Source of the DNA: Adiantum capillus-veneris
Taxonomy: Eukaryota > Streptophyta > Polypodiopsida > Polypodiales > Pteridaceae
DNA: 64,000 nucleotides
Reading direction: 5' to 3'
Assembly: GCA_014529385.2 (NCBI GenBank)
Contig: CM043969.1
Span: 36,889,922 to 36,953,921, forward strand
Under the pieces are notes generated by a model. It made no database searches. It was not told where the DNA came from and was given only the letters and a program-made list of their open reading frames with translations. Positions 9,957 through 20,962 of the stretch are shown piece after piece; within the stretch, counting starts at the first letter, position 1; the number at the start of each line of letters is the position of its first letter. A program made the position numbers and the translations under genes.

Positions 9957-10310
9957 CTATTTATTTTGCAACTGCATCCCTTGTGTCTTCAAGGTTTCCC
10001 CTTCAACCTGTGGACAAGAAACTTTAGCAAGAGTTTGCCTCTTTCTCTTAATGATGTCAATGATCTCCTCATGGAATTTACACTTTGCAATGCCAAGAAC
10101 TTCTCCCAGAGTAAACTTGATCTTGATATTCAAGATACTTTCCTCCGAGACTCTCTTTAAATCTGTAGCAATCTCAATATTAGATTGTAGTTTATAAGTT
10201 GGGCCTTTTATCTTACCTTTTGTTGTCTCTTTCTTGTTTCCTGTTATAGACTCCTCCATGAGTACTTTAGGTGGAGATGCTCCTTGTCTCGAGGGTGTTT
10301 GAGAAGGCAT
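9957..10310 (-). pseudogene. Y copy 1 gag-protease spacer
   Basis: Basic ORF beginning MPSQTPSRQGASPPK, with IKFTLGEVLGIAKCKFHEEIIDIIKRKRQ. The TLGEVLGIAK segment resembles the TLGELLKIRP motif found before protease in element Z and in other plant Ty3 elements. The equivalent in copy 2 (27371-27880) is longer, continuing in frame into the protease region (..KKLKLFLGATIHEVSGQG..), so copy 1 has a local stop. It is interpreted as part of the gag-pol polyprotein. Confidence 0.7.
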
Positions 10311-10717
10311 TTAGTCGCTTCTTCCCCCACTTCTAGAAGCTCTTTTTGATGGTCCTTCATCAACATTCTCATGTCAGCGCTTCTCTTCTACAATAGCCTC
10401 ATTTTGTTGGCATTTTGTAATATAGGCATGCACTAACAATGAGTCCACTCGATCATTCCATCTTGTTTCTAGACGTATGCAATCACCTGCTTCATGTAGA
10501 ATGTCTTTTGTAAGCTTTACCTTTTTAGCTAATTGCTATACACTTGGCCAAATTTGACCATGATAGTCACTCACCTCTTCATCACTAAGATGCTCAATTT
10601 TTACTCCAAAAGTAGCTGCCTCAACTGAAGAGGTGGCATGGTTAGTTTCCATATCTTCAACTAAGGTTTGCATTCCCCCCTTCCCAAAGTTAGTCCTCAA
10701 GCGTAGACCCGTCTCTC

Positions 10718-11396
10718 TTAAGTGGATTTTACCATCCTTAAAAAGACAACATCTTTTGACAAAGCATCAATAAAATCATCACAATCCCTTCTTACATGGT
10801 CTTTACTATCACAGCAAATACATCTTTTAACAAACCCTTCTTTGGGCTGCTGTCTTTGCCTAGAAAGTGACCCTGATGATTGGCCTTTTCCTTCAAGCTT
10901 TGCAAGCTTCACCTTCAAGTCACACCTTCCCTTCACAAGCTCATCTAGCATGGAATCATCAAACTTAGGAGCAATAAAAGTAGGCTTTACCATATTTTCA
11001 GAAGTTGAGGTGGAAGGACTTGTAGTGTTTACTACCATCTTGTCCCTTCTTCTTTGTCGTTTGGCAACTTGCAAGCAGTGAGACAGCACCTTCAACCTCA
11101 TTCTAGTCGGTCTTTAGTCCTTGCTCAACATCTTTATATTCAAGAAGAAGCTCCAAATTTTCTTGAAACTCTTTACCTGCAGCTTGTAAGAAAAGATCTG
11201 TCTTCTCTACATTTAGTGTGGCCCTTTCTGTCGGGGTGAGTTGTGCATAGCGCAGCTCAAATTCCCTAAGTAACTCTGTTATTGATATTCCTTGCTTTGG
11301 CTTGACTACCCATTCTAAGAATGTCCTTTTGGTCACTCTCTCAGAGTCCTCCATGTCATAATAATCAATATCTAATTCTCCTAAATGATTTTCTCA
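10718..11396 (-). pseudogene. gag: Y copy 1 gag C-terminal half with CCHC zinc knuckle
   Basis: From 11396 downwards the frame reads ..LGELDIDYYDMEDSERVTK, TFLEWVVKPKQGISITELL and so on, the second half of a Retrotrans_gag capsid. A TAG stop (TGG in copy 2) and a small insertion shift the frame near 11060-11101. It then resumes with AKRQRRRDK and CICCDSKDHVRRDC, a complete CX2CX4HX4C zinc knuckle. The N-terminal part of gag is missing because element X has inserted at 11396/11397 and the far side is deleted. Confidence 0.85.
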
Positions 11397-12943
11397 TGTT
11401 AAACTGATCATTTAATATGGGGAAGTGCCAGGGGAGAAAAAGCTAGAATATTGGTTGAGCTAGCAGACCGGCCACAGTAGGGATCCAAAGGAGGGAAAAT
11501 AGGGATCCAAAGGAAGGGCCATCTGCAAAAGAGCCATGTGTAGCAATGGGCTAAAAATACCCTAAGGTTCAGCCCATTAAGACTTCCAAAATGCTAAGGT
11601 TCCAAAATTCAAAGGTTGTGTCCAAAGGTCAACCATGGGGGAATTGGATGCTTTGTATGTGTCAAAAAAAGTCTTTACAAATCCCTACTTACGAGGGGGT
11701 GAGCCTTGCCTGTAGGGGATGAGAGAGAAATTCACACACACACACACAAGATCCCTTTACACAAAGGTAATGAGGGACACATGTCAGCTCCCTAGGCCAG
11801 ATGCCCACAAGGTGTACCCAATTCCTATTCGATGGCCTTGGAGGGGGACCAATGAGAATTAGGCTAGAGTAAATCTAGTTTAATTAATTTAAAAACACTT
11901 AATAAAAGAACCAATGAGAATTAAGTCCTCTAGAAGACTATTGGACAGTCTCCCAAGGGGTCCAATGAGCATTCAGTAGCCCAATGGCTTGCCTGATTCC
12001 TATTGGCCAGGAGGCAAAGGGGTCCAATGAGAGTTTAGTTGAATTATTAAATTACCTAAAGCTCTCACAAAAGGGGAAAGAGGGACACATGTCAGAAGGC
12101 TATCACTTATGCTGCTTAATTGTCATTGGCTAGCCCTAGGGAGGTCCAATGAGAGGGTAGCATGAGCAAATAGCAAGAGGGGTCGACCAAGAGAGAGAGG
12201 GGGCTAATTTTTGGAAGGCATAATATCACACACACTCACACAATCTCATGTGTGAATCAAAGAAGACTCTCTCTCCTTCTCAAGCTTTAATGGAAAGCTT
12301 ATCACCTACTCCAAGCTTGTGACAAGGGAGGCCTACACCAACAACTCTTGGCTTTGTGATGCAAATCCAACCAAGATCCAAGCTTCAATGCATGCTCATC
12401 TCCTCTACCATGCTAATTACTAAGCTAAGCTATGCTAATATGAGTGATTATGTGAGGAGATGTACATATTTCTCATAAGAATACTCCTTCTTCCTCTCAA
12501 TCTACTCTCATACCCTGCTAGCTCTCACCATCTTCAAAGGTGTGTGAGGTCTTGGGTCTGAGAACGGGGAGAATTAATGTTGTGTTTGATAAGTGTTTTG
12601 CTTAGTGCATGAAGCTTTCATCTTCATTGCACTAGCTAGTCTTGATGGAACACAAAGAATTGTATTGTACAATGTCTCTTTTGATGGGAGAAACCATAAT
12701 ACAAAGCCTTTTGGAGGGGGGACCGGCTCCATGCAAATCCGGTCCTCAACTGTTGTCAATAGCTTAATTTCTCTCTCTTTTGAAAGTATTGTTCATGCTA
12801 TCTAACTAGGTGTTATGCTTTTTTGTTGCTCTCTCCACCCAAGCACTCTTGTAATTCTCATTAGGAATCTATTCTAATGAAATGCCCACTATGTTCATGC
12901 TAATTTCCGCTACACACAAGTTTATAGGCCATTAAATGTTACA
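11397..12943 (+). repeat. 5' LTR of element X
   Basis: Starts TGTTAAACTGATCATT and ends ATGTTACA, so it has the TG...CA ends and short TGT/ACA inverted tips of an LTR. It is followed within two bases by an initiator-Met tRNA primer-binding site. Length 1547 bp. The same sequence, truncated after 1331 bp, occurs at 28961-30291. It is inserted in the gag gene of Y copy 1. The matching 3' LTR is absent after 19.64 kb, so the target duplication cannot be verified. Confidence 0.85.
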
Positions 12944-12944
12944 T

Positions 12945-12957
12945 AGGTATTAGAGCA
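12945..12957 (+). promoter_or_regulatory. Primer-binding site of X (tRNA-iMet type)
   Basis: AGGTATTAGAGCA closely matches TGGTATCAGAGC, the standard plant primer-binding site for initiator methionine tRNA, with two substitutions. Its position directly after the LTR end fixes both the LTR boundary and the plus orientation of X. Confidence 0.8.
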
Positions 12958-13361
12958 CAAGGTTTCTCTTTTCTTGCTCAAGAAGGGAGGTCCTCAAGCT
13001 AGCTATAAATGGTTGGTATTATTAATTGTCTGTGACTAAGTAGAATAGGGATTTTTCAGCCTTGCAGTGCACCTGCCTTTGTGCAGTTAACGGGGCATCA
13101 CCGTCTAGAGCTATGGTCTTAATAGTGGAGTCCTACGGGGCTTGCCTACGGTTGAACCACTATTGAGCTATTAGAAGTTTGACAGGAGCCGGTGCTGTTT
13201 TGGTGTTGAACGACCCTCTCTTCTATCCCTTGAAATTAATGGTATTCTAGCCACGGGTACAATAGCTTGAGTGCTTTTTCTAAAGGGGTAAAGAGGAGTA
13301 GCAACTAGGGCTTGAAGTGCCAAAGTACACCTAAAAAGTTTACACCTAAAAGTTGTTAGAA

Positions 13362-14337
13362 TGGCTGACAATAGTAAAGAGAGTGAAATTAATGTTGATA
13401 ACTTTGATTTTGCTAATGAGCAAGCTACTAATGATGCTCCAATGCTTGTTAACTATCTTGTTTCTAGGATTCAACAAGCCATGGGCAATCCATCTCTCCA
13501 AAGTGAAGTGCAACGGTAGCTCCGTGCTCATGGGATTCTCCAACCTCACCACCATGACGAGAGAATACCTAGGAAGCCTCCTTGTGAGACTTCCAAAAGA
13601 GGTCTCTCTCCGATTCGGGATGAAGAAGAGAATCCATACGAAGGGCTCAAGAATTTACTTCTTGATGATGCATCTCCTTCCCAAAGGAGAACTCAAGAGC
13701 CTTCATCGAAGGAACGAGAAAGAAGTGAGTCTCCCGCCACCTCGGCGGAGATGGCTCCACGAAGATGGCGGGCTAAATGCTCTCCATCACCACCAAAGCG
13801 GAGAAGACCATCGCACCCTTCTCCACACCATAATTCAAAGAGGGATGATAAAAAGCAAGAGAAGGAAAAGGCAAGAAAGAGGACACCCTCTTCTCCATCT
13901 TCTTCATCCTCTTCCTCTTATGAAAGGGATGGTGAATACGACGAAGATCAAGACAAGAAAAAGGCAAGAAAGAGGTCACCCTCTTCTCCACCTTCTTCAA
14001 ATTCTTCACCTTCTGAAGAAAGTGATGGTGCAACCTTTGAACCATAAAAAAGAAGAGGCCATAGGAAATCCTATGCCGCATGGAAGAGGTTGTCCAAGCT
14101 GAAGAAGTTCAAAGAGGGAGGGAAGAGCATCTCTTTCCTTACCTATGATGGCACCTTTGGTGCTATGAACAAAGTCTTGGCCTTTATCCCAACAATTTGA
14201 TGCGGCGTTTGGAGATGAGGGATTCACAGAGTCCTCTAAGCTACGCCATGTAGCTATGCACTTTCAAAAGTCTGCCAGGCAATGGTGGTCTAGCCTATGA
14301 GCCAATGGTGAAGCTCCGCGAACATGGAAAGCTTTTA
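13362..14337 (+). pseudogene. gag: Element X gag N-terminal region with RS-like tract
   Basis: Begins MADNSKESEINVDNFDFANE. It contains a TAG stop at about 13515, then a charged/serine-rich stretch of about 90 residues (13751-14047) with repeated KKARKRSPSSPP-like blocks resembling RS-type nuclear proteins. After a TAA at 14045 and a frameshift it leads to gag capsid (FGDEGFTESSKLRHVAMHF, ARQWWSSLRANGEAPRTWKAF). ARQWW is the conserved capsid Trp pair. Broken by two stops, at least one frameshift and the CACTA-type MITE at 14338. The serine/arginine block is unusual for gag and may affect nucleic-acid binding or nuclear localisation (inference). Confidence 0.8.
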
Positions 14338-15684
14338 CACTAGAATGGTAACCTAACAGGACATAAAAGTGTCCTTTCAGGGTTTTGGGAAAAAATTCCA
14401 AAACCATAGTAGATCCACTCATTTTGAAAAATCCTTTCATGGGCTTATAGTTCAATAACTACTACATATGGAAAAAATGAGAAACTTGTAATTTTTCTCA
14501 TCCCTTGGTCACTACAAGCCTCCAAGGTTGATGGACCAGTGCATTTTGCCCAAACCAACAATTTCTTACGGTTGATTGCATATAAATAAGAGTGGAGATT
14601 TTTGTAGGACATGAGATAAAATGCCCCGTTAACTTCAATGGGTTGGTGACCAAAACATATGGTTGATTTTACCTCACTAATTTTTTTTTGGGCAAAAAAA
14701 ATAGGTACAAAAAAGTTGCATTTTTGCCATTCTGCGGACCTATCATCAAAGTTTCTATAGTCACTCTCAATACAGATACTATATACATGTTTTGTTAGTT
14801 CCCTTTGGGCCTCTGGATTCAAAAGGAGCCATGGAGCATGTCAAAAGGATAATGGATCTCTAACAATTGGAACCTTGGGGGCAATGATAAAGTGCTAATA
14901 AATACAACAAACATGAAAAAACTGAGTTTAGCATTATGACCTCTAGAAACCCATAGAAACTACTCAATATCTAGCCAAGATTGTAGTCTATGATTAGATA
15001 TGGTCACTACCTACAAAATACACACAATTGGCCTAAGAAAATAGCAATATTGAGAAAGTTATACTTGCTACTCTAAAATGTATCGTATTCTTCAGCAATC
15101 AAAAAACTCAACCATCATCATATACTATGCTATATAGCATATTAGGTCCCCCAAAACTCAAGGAAAATTAGCTTTATGTTATACATTACACTTACACAAT
15201 CAAAATTGAATTTGGATATCAAGAAAAGAAAGCCAGCAAAAAAATCATAAAAGTGCTAATTTTGGCCAAAAAACAGGATTATGCAATTCTTGTAAATTGG
15301 TCATAACTTTCAATTTTAACACTTAGCTCTCCCTACAAGCATCAAAACATGTTGAGAACTATGAAGGCCTAACCTCTAGCCATCTAAACCTCACAAACAT
15401 GAAGTTTAGAGTGGTATAGTTGCCAAAAATTGAAAAAAAGCCAAAAACAGGACCTGTTTTTTCACACAGTTTAGGTTCAAAAATGTTGTGCAAGAGTAAG
15501 GTTAATGGTGAGATCGATACTCCAAAAAAAAATTTAAGTTTTTTTCAAATCATAAGGCAACTTTGTGGATATATATCACCTAGAAATTCATTTTCATACT
15601 CTTCAAATAATTCAAGAAAAATGGTCACTTAACAGGACACAAAAGTGTCCAAGGACATAAAAGTGTCCTGCTACCATTCTAGTG
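14338..15684. mobile_element. CACTA-type MITE inserted in X gag
   Basis: 1347 bp with inverted ends CACTAGAATGGTA...TACCATTCTAGTG, flanked by a 3-bp duplication TTA (14335-14337 and 15685-15687), the size expected for CACTA elements. Subterminal palindromic motifs AGGACA(T/C)AAAAGTGTCC lie close to both ends (once on the left at about 14357; two on the right at about 15632 and 15652). The interior is AT-rich and has no transposase coding. The uninterrupted X gag is recovered when it is removed. Confidence 0.88.
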
Positions 15685-15687
15685 TTA

Positions 15688-16257
15688 AGAGCTTCCATTA
15701 TGAAGCAGTTTTTGGCCATCGATGCCAAAGACAAATTACTCACCAAATGGTTAAGCTTAAAGCTCTCTCCCTATGAATCCATCCACAAATATGTAGACAA
15801 GTTTTGGGACCTACAACTCAAAGCCACTGTCTTCAAAAAGTTGGATTTTGGAGAGCAAAAGAAACAATTTTGTGCGGGCTTAACCGAAGAAATGGCGGAG
15901 TATGTCAACTCCCAAAGGCCACGTACCATATCGGCGGTAATACACCATACTATGGTGGCCTCTCGAATCAATTTCCAAACGGGGGCTAAAAGAAATAATA
16001 AGCCGACGGAAAACAAGGGTTCCAACGAGCCTAAGGGGAAGGACAATGTCCAAAAGTCTCCTAAGGGAAACTCCAACAAAGCTAAAGAGAAGGGACTTTA
16101 CAAAGGTAAAAAAAAACTCTCTCCTGAAGAGCTTGAGCGTTATTGCAAGGATAACCGGTGTTTCAAGTGCGGCGAACAAGGGCATGTGTACCGTGCTTGT
16201 TCCCAAACGAACAACCGCCAAGATCCTCCTAGAGCTACCTTGGTTGAAATCCAATAG
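15688..16257 (+). pseudogene. gag: Element X gag C-terminal half with zinc knuckle
   Basis: Continues capsid after the MITE: IMKQFLAIDAKDKLLTKW, SPYESIHKYVDKFWDL and KKQFCAGLTEEMAEYV. It ends with a lysine-rich stretch and the CCHC knuckle CFKCGEQGHVYRAC. The frame ends at TAG (16255-16257); protease follows in the +1/-1-shifted frame that overlaps from 16046. Confidence 0.88.
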
Positions 16258-17166
16258 GAGGAGACTCACCAAACTCATCACAAAGGATCTCCTCTATGCC
16301 ATGCTTGGGGAAAAGGTAAGAGAACATGATGCTTTTATTCTCTTTGACCCTGGTTCTACTCACAATTTTATATCTATAGAGTTGGCCACCAAGCTATGCA
16401 TACAAGCCTATGAGATGGGAGATGTTCTACCCGCGCAGACATTGCTTTCAAGGGGCAAGAAGCTTTAGCCACTCCCTTAATCGGAAAATTGAGGCTTCAT
16501 GTCCAAAGCTATGTGGACAAAGAGGACTTCTTTATCTCTCCTCTCAAGCATGAGGATGTAATCCTAGGGGAACCATGGTTTGATCGCCTAGCTGCCAATG
16601 TTAAATTCCCTGAAAGGAGAATCTCCTTTAAGTTCAGGGAAAAAGACATGTATATAGATGCTAAGGAAATGGGTAACACTATTCCCATTGTACATACACC
16701 GGCTTTCAACAAGTCAATAAAGAGCTCTATTTCCGTGTACATGATTTTTGTTAAAGATTCTCAAAATGAACCTAATGCTTTAGCAAAAGAAAATAAAAGC
16801 AACCAAAAGGAATTAGAGTTATCCAATTTTCTCAAGGGGTTTCAAAATGTTTTTATTGACGACATCCCTTGTGAGCTACCTCCTAAACGAGGTAATGATG
16901 ACCATGCAATTGAACTTCTTCCAGGAAGTTCACCGCCTAACAAACCTCTTTATAGAGTTTCTCAAGCTCAACAAGAGGAGATTATGCGGCAAGTGCATGA
17001 GTTAGTTGAGAAGGGCATGGTTAGGCCTACCTCATCTCCATTTTGCTCACTTGTGCTATTAGTGAAAAAGAAAGAAGGCACATCTCGTATGTGTGTCGAC
17101 TATAGAGCACTAAATAGGATCACTATCAAGAATAGGTTTCCCGTTCCACGCCCGTTCCACGGGTAG
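16258..17166 (+). pseudogene. pol: Element X protease and RT N-terminal part
   Basis: The protease box AFILFDPGSTHNFISIELA has DPGS for D(T/S)GS. After a frameshift near 16466 come [15 protein letters not shown] (protease end) and a linker, then [40 protein letters not shown]. At 17137-17160 an 11-bp tandem duplication (CCCGTTCCACG twice) shifts the frame and leads to a stop where PRVEYLFDNL is expected. The duplication is the direct cause of the break. Confidence 0.88.
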
Positions 17167-18050
17167 AATACCTATTTTTGATAATCTACAAGGATGGGCC
17201 TACTTCAGTAGGATTGACCTAAAAAGTGGCTATCATCAAATAAGGATAGTTGATCAAGACATTGTAAAGACCGCATTTCGCACCACATTTGGTCTTTACG
17301 AATACATTGTCATGCCTTTTGGCTTGACGAATGCACCAGCCACATTCAACCGCTTGATGAGAAGCTGTTTTGGCCTCATCGAACCTTCACTGGAGTGTTC
17401 TTTGATGATATTATCATCTACTCTAATTCATTAGACGAACACAAGCAACACCTCCATGTATTATTTCAAGTTTTAAGAGAGAATAAACTTTATGTTAATC
17501 GAAAGAAAAGTGATTTTTTCTTGCAAGAGATTCAGTATTTAGGTCACATTATCTCTCAAGACGGCATCCAAATGGATCCATCAAAGTTAGAGGTAATAAA
17601 AGGATGGCCTAAACCAAAGAATCTTCATGAACTAAGAAGATTTATAGGTATGTGTGCATACTATAGACGCTTCATAGAAAAGTTCTCACAAATTGCGGGA
17701 CCATTACATGACCTAACAAAGAAAATCATTAGGTATACATGGTCTGCTAAGGAGAACAAAGCTTTTGAAAAGCTTATCTCTCAACCTGTGCTTACACTCG
17801 GGATCTCTCAAAACCATTTGAGGTCCAATGTGATGCTTGTGGTGATTGCCTTGGAGCTGTTTTGCTCCAAGAAGGGCACGCCATAGGCTATGAAAGTCGA
17901 AGGCTCAACCCTGTTGAGCAAGCTCTAGGCATATATGAAAAGGAACTCCTTGCAGTTCTACATGCCTTAGACTCATGGAAACACTATTTATTGGGGACTC
18001 CTTTCATTCTGCGAACGGATCATCAAAGTCTTAAGTACTTCATGACGTAG
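17167..18050 (+). pseudogene. pol: Element X RT core and RNase H
   Basis: After the duplication the RT core reads [16 protein letters not shown] and [18 protein letters not shown] short deletion near the next box then precedes an intact FFDDIIIYS catalytic motif. The thumb (IQYLGHIISQDGIQMDPSK, FIGMCAYYRRFI) and RNase H (CDACGDCLGAV across a frameshift near 17860; GYESRRLNPVEQ; LRTDHQSLKYFMT) follow. A TAG at 18048 interrupts LKYFMT-TKLSDKQ. Decayed but recently so. Confidence 0.85.
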
Positions 18051-19094
18051 ACCAAGCTCTCTGACAAACAAATGAGGTGGGAAAATTTCCTTTCGCAATT
18101 TCATTTTCATATTGCTCACATTGCTGGCAAGCATAATCAAGTAGCTGATGCACTCTCAAGACGACCGAGAGTGAATGCGGTTTCCATAGCAACTCACAAT
18201 GATCTATCTTCAATGATAGATGAGTATGCTATTGATCCCCATTTTAGAGATGTGATTTCAGCCCTTGCATTAGGGAAGAAAGAAGAACCATTTACTTTAC
18301 AAGACGATTATCTTCTCTATGGCAATAGACTATGTGTTACTAACTCACTACGTGAGAAAGTAATGTATGAATCTTATGCTCCACCTTATGCGGGGCATAG
18401 AGGGATTCAGTCTACCTTAAAGGGAATTGAAACATATTTCTATTGGCCTACCATGAAAGTGAACATAAAAGAGTATGTTTCTAAATGTGTGGTATGCCAA
18501 AAGACAAAATTTGATAGAGGGAAGCAACTTGGATTGCTTCAACCCTTGCCAATCCCTAATTCACCATGGGAAAGCATATCCATGGATTTTATCTTTGGAT
18601 TGCCTAAGTCTATCCATGGGAATACGCGAATATGGACGATAGTAGACAGGTTCAGTAAACAAGCTCATTTTATACCTGTCAAAAAGACTATCAAGGACCA
18701 TCAAATGGCAACCCTCTTCATTTCACAAATTTTCAAGTACCATGGCTTGCCAATGTCCATAGTGTCGGATAGAGATCCTAGAATGACCAGTAATTTCTGG
18801 AAGGGTCTCTTTGAGAATTTAGGGACAAGGCTAAACCTCTCTTCGGCCTATCATCCACAAACGGATGGCCAAAGTGAAATAGCTAACCTAACAATTCGCG
18901 ATCTACTAAAAACCTATGTAATGGAAGTAGATGAAAGATCCCAATGGGAGAAGTACTTACCCTTAGTGGAGTATGCTTACAATAACATTGTACATACTTC
19001 CACGGGAAAAGCACCTTTCGAGGTAATTGAGGGAAGATCAAAAAGTCCCTTGCTACTTAAGGTACATGGGAAGATCTTCGCTGCAGATGAGTAA
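18051..19094 (+). pseudogene. pol: Element X RNase H end and integrase core
   Basis: Starts with SDKQMRWENFLSQFHF and the RNase H end HIAGKHNQVADALSRRP. The integrase zinc-binding HHCC module (HRGIQ...C..C as CVVCQKTK) and the DDE core (ISMDFIFGLPKS; IVSDRDPRMTSNFW; GQSEIANLTIRDLL) follow. The catalytic aspartates and the Glu of SEIAN are visible. LPLVEYAYNN and FEVIEGRSKSP follow. The frame ends at 19094 after a shift near 19030. Confidence 0.9.
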
Positions 19095-19640
19095 AGCGGA
19101 GACCTACAAGAATCTTTTAAAAAGATTAAGGATGCTATCTCTATCTCATAGCAAAGGCAAAAGGCTGCTGCTCACAAGCACAGAAGAACCCAAGTCTTTA
19201 AAGAAAATGATGGGGTCTTGTTAAAGTTTCCCAAGGCTCGATTAAGGCACACGACGGGCAAGAATCCTATGGGACACCAAAAGTACTATGGTCCCTTCAA
19301 GATTCTTAGGCCAATCAATGAGATGGCCTATCAACTCAAGTTTCCCAATCATTGGCTCATACACAATGCTTTCCATGTGAGCCTATTAAAGCCTTACAAA
19401 GGAGAGCCACCTCAAGAACCAACTACTGAAGACCCACCGGAGATCGAGAACCAAGAAGAGGTGCTGCAGCCCGAGTCCATTCTCCGACATATAGACAAGG
19501 TACTAAGAGGTGGTAAGACTATCCGACGATATCTTATTAAGTTTAAGAATTATCCTTTTCAAGATGCTAGATGGATGCAAGGCATACAATTAAAGGATAA
19601 CCTAAACCTTGTCAATGCTTACAATGCTTCCCAAGAGTAA
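19095..19640 (+). pseudogene. pol: Element X integrase C-terminus with chromodomain
   Basis: After frame changes the C-terminus reads YYGPFKILRPINEMAYQLKFP and HNAFHVSLLKPYKGEPP, the integrase SH3-like GPY/F region. Then ESILRHIDKVLRGG, IRRYLIKFKNYPFQDARWM closes the ORF, with the aromatic pattern of a plant chromovirus chromodomain. Known role: binding histone marks to steer integration. The ORF stops at TAA, 19638-19640. Confidence 0.85.
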
Positions 19641-20033
19641 GCAAATGTACAAAATGTTAAAAATGAACAAATTTATCATCTTATAAGACTCTCTTTTTCT
19701 TTATTGTGCACAAAAATGAATTAGTATGCATGCTTAGATCAAGTTTGCGCAGACGAAGTCCCCCAAACACCAAGTAGAGGTTGTCACTCTACTATGGAAG
19801 ATTGATAGGACTAATGTGCAAGCATGCTTGCGGCAGCCTCAGGCTCTCAAGAACCAAATGGACTAGTCATCCATTGTGGAATGATGCCGTAGGGTAACAT
19901 ACGAATCCTCTACCTGCTAAGAAAAGGACTCATGAATATGCTTTATCTTCTCTACACCATAGTCGAGGACGACTATGATTTCAAGAGAGAGGTAGTGTTT
20001 TTACAATGAGAGCTCCAAAAACTGGAATCCGTT
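19641..20033 (+). other. Element X 3' untranslated end; 3' LTR lost
   Basis: Non-coding. A purine-rich tract CAAGAGAGAGGTAG at about 19982-19995 is a candidate polypurine tract, but the expected TGTTAAACTG start of the 3' LTR is not present. Instead a 21-bp string shared with 45398-45420 is followed by a jump into Y leader sequence at about 20034. I infer a deletion that removed the X 3' LTR and the Y gag N-terminus. Confidence 0.6.
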
Positions 20034-20440
20034 GTCGAGAAATTTTCGATCTTGTCAGGAAAGCATCGAGCTTTTGGCTGTGAGAGTTTGTGAGAGAACT
20101 CCAAAAACTATATGAAGGAGTTGAACCATAGATGCCATGAAGTATAGGGTTTGGAAAGAAGTGCGATCAAAGAAGCTTCATTCTTTCTCTCTTGTACTCA
20201 CACACGCAAAGAAAGAACACAAAAGAGAATATCAAAACAACACAAAGATGAAAACATCAAGGTTATGGTCATATTCTATCATGGGTAATATGAAAGGGTT
20301 AATAGATGAGTTAATGGCGTTCAATCTTTGCTGACCAAACAAGCTACGAATTGTTCTTTGGAATTGTAGTTTTGTTCTTACCATAATATATATGTTTTGT
20401 CTAGTGATAGAAATTAATTATGCATACAAATCCTCTTGGT
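20034..20440 (-). repeat. Y copy 1 leader, resuming after X
   Basis: From 20034 to 20382 this matches 30571-30917 of copy 2 almost base for base (GCTTTTGGCTGTGAGAGTTTGTGAG and beyond). That shows the right-hand remainder of Y copy 1 lies beyond element X. It contains smORF 20232-20417. The two copies diverge abruptly after the TTACCAT at 20382 / 30917. Confidence 0.85.
20232..20417 (-). pseudogene. Leader smORF 'B-type' in Y copy 1 (start lost)
   Basis: Minus-strand frame LISITRQNIYIMVRTKLQFQ, then FGQQRLN, SINPFILPMIEY and DVFIFVLF-stop. It is homologous to 4325-4537 of element A over its whole length, including the N-terminal segment (PFIPIARQMVHII there). An in-frame TAA at 20418-20420 removes the N-terminus, unless translation starts at the internal ATG (about 20382). 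Function unknown. Confidence 0.55.
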
Positions 20441-20659
20441 TTATAGCAGGATAACTACACTTACATCAAAAGAAAATTTATGGTCTATAAGAGGTAGTCT
20501 GATGGGATCCGGTGAAAGAAATATTTCATTGAGCCTTTTTGGGCCAAAGAGAAACAGTATACGTTGTTGAAAGTGTATTTTACGGCTAATCCATATGTTA
20601 ATTCTAATAGACCTCACAGAGTGGAAGCGATAGAAATTCTCATTATGTATATTATTCAT
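20441..20659 (-). CDS. Leader smORF 'A-type' in Y copy 1
   Basis: A 72-residue ORF with ..FYRFHSVRSIRINIWIS, RKIHFQQR, FGPKRLNEI, SPDPIRLPLID and a hydrophobic end ..VVILL-stop. It aligns along its full length with smORF 4085-4303 of element A, with the same length and stop. It lies just upstream (in the minus direction) of the B-type smORF, so the pair order is A-then-B here and B-then-A in element A. No known family. Confidence 0.6.
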   Translation of the reverse strand: MNNIHNENFYRFHSVRSIRINIWISRKIHFQQRILFLFGPKRLNEIFLSPDPIRLPLIDHKFSFDVSVVILL

Positions 20660-20852
20660 CTAGGATAGTATGTGAGAAATGTAGATATGAGAGAAGTAAA
20701 GAGATGAGAAGTTTCCCTCCAAAGTCCTATTCTTGCCCGTAGGCAATAAGGATACTGCGGGGAGAGATGTACCTGTAGCAAGGAGAACCTAGAATTTGTA
20801 GAGAGAATGAATTTCTAAGAGTGAGAGAGATAGGTTTTGTTAAGGAGATGAG

Positions 20853-20893
<41 letters not shown>

Positions 20894-20940
20894 AGAGATG
20901 AAAAAGAAAACAACAAAATATCAATGTAGAACACATCTTA
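20660..20940. repeat. Y copy 1 leader remainder with (TA)n microsatellite
   Basis: Non-coding leader. A (TA)n run lies at about 20852-20887 and is a likely length-polymorphic microsatellite. No other feature is recognised. Confidence 0.7.
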
Positions 20941-20962
20941 CTTGTCAAACACTTTGGCACCA
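20941..20962 (-). promoter_or_regulatory. Candidate primer-binding site, Y copy 1
   Basis: On the minus strand this begins TGGTGCCAAAGTGTTTGAC. It starts with TGG, follows LTR-like sequence at higher coordinates and precedes the smORF leader. TGGTGCC also starts the element A candidate. The tRNA is not identifiable from memory. Confidence 0.4.

Noticed and set aside
13773-14081. Minus-strand ORF opposite the X gag RS-like region
   Set aside because: Shadow of the low-complexity coding strand; plus strand fits the gag context.
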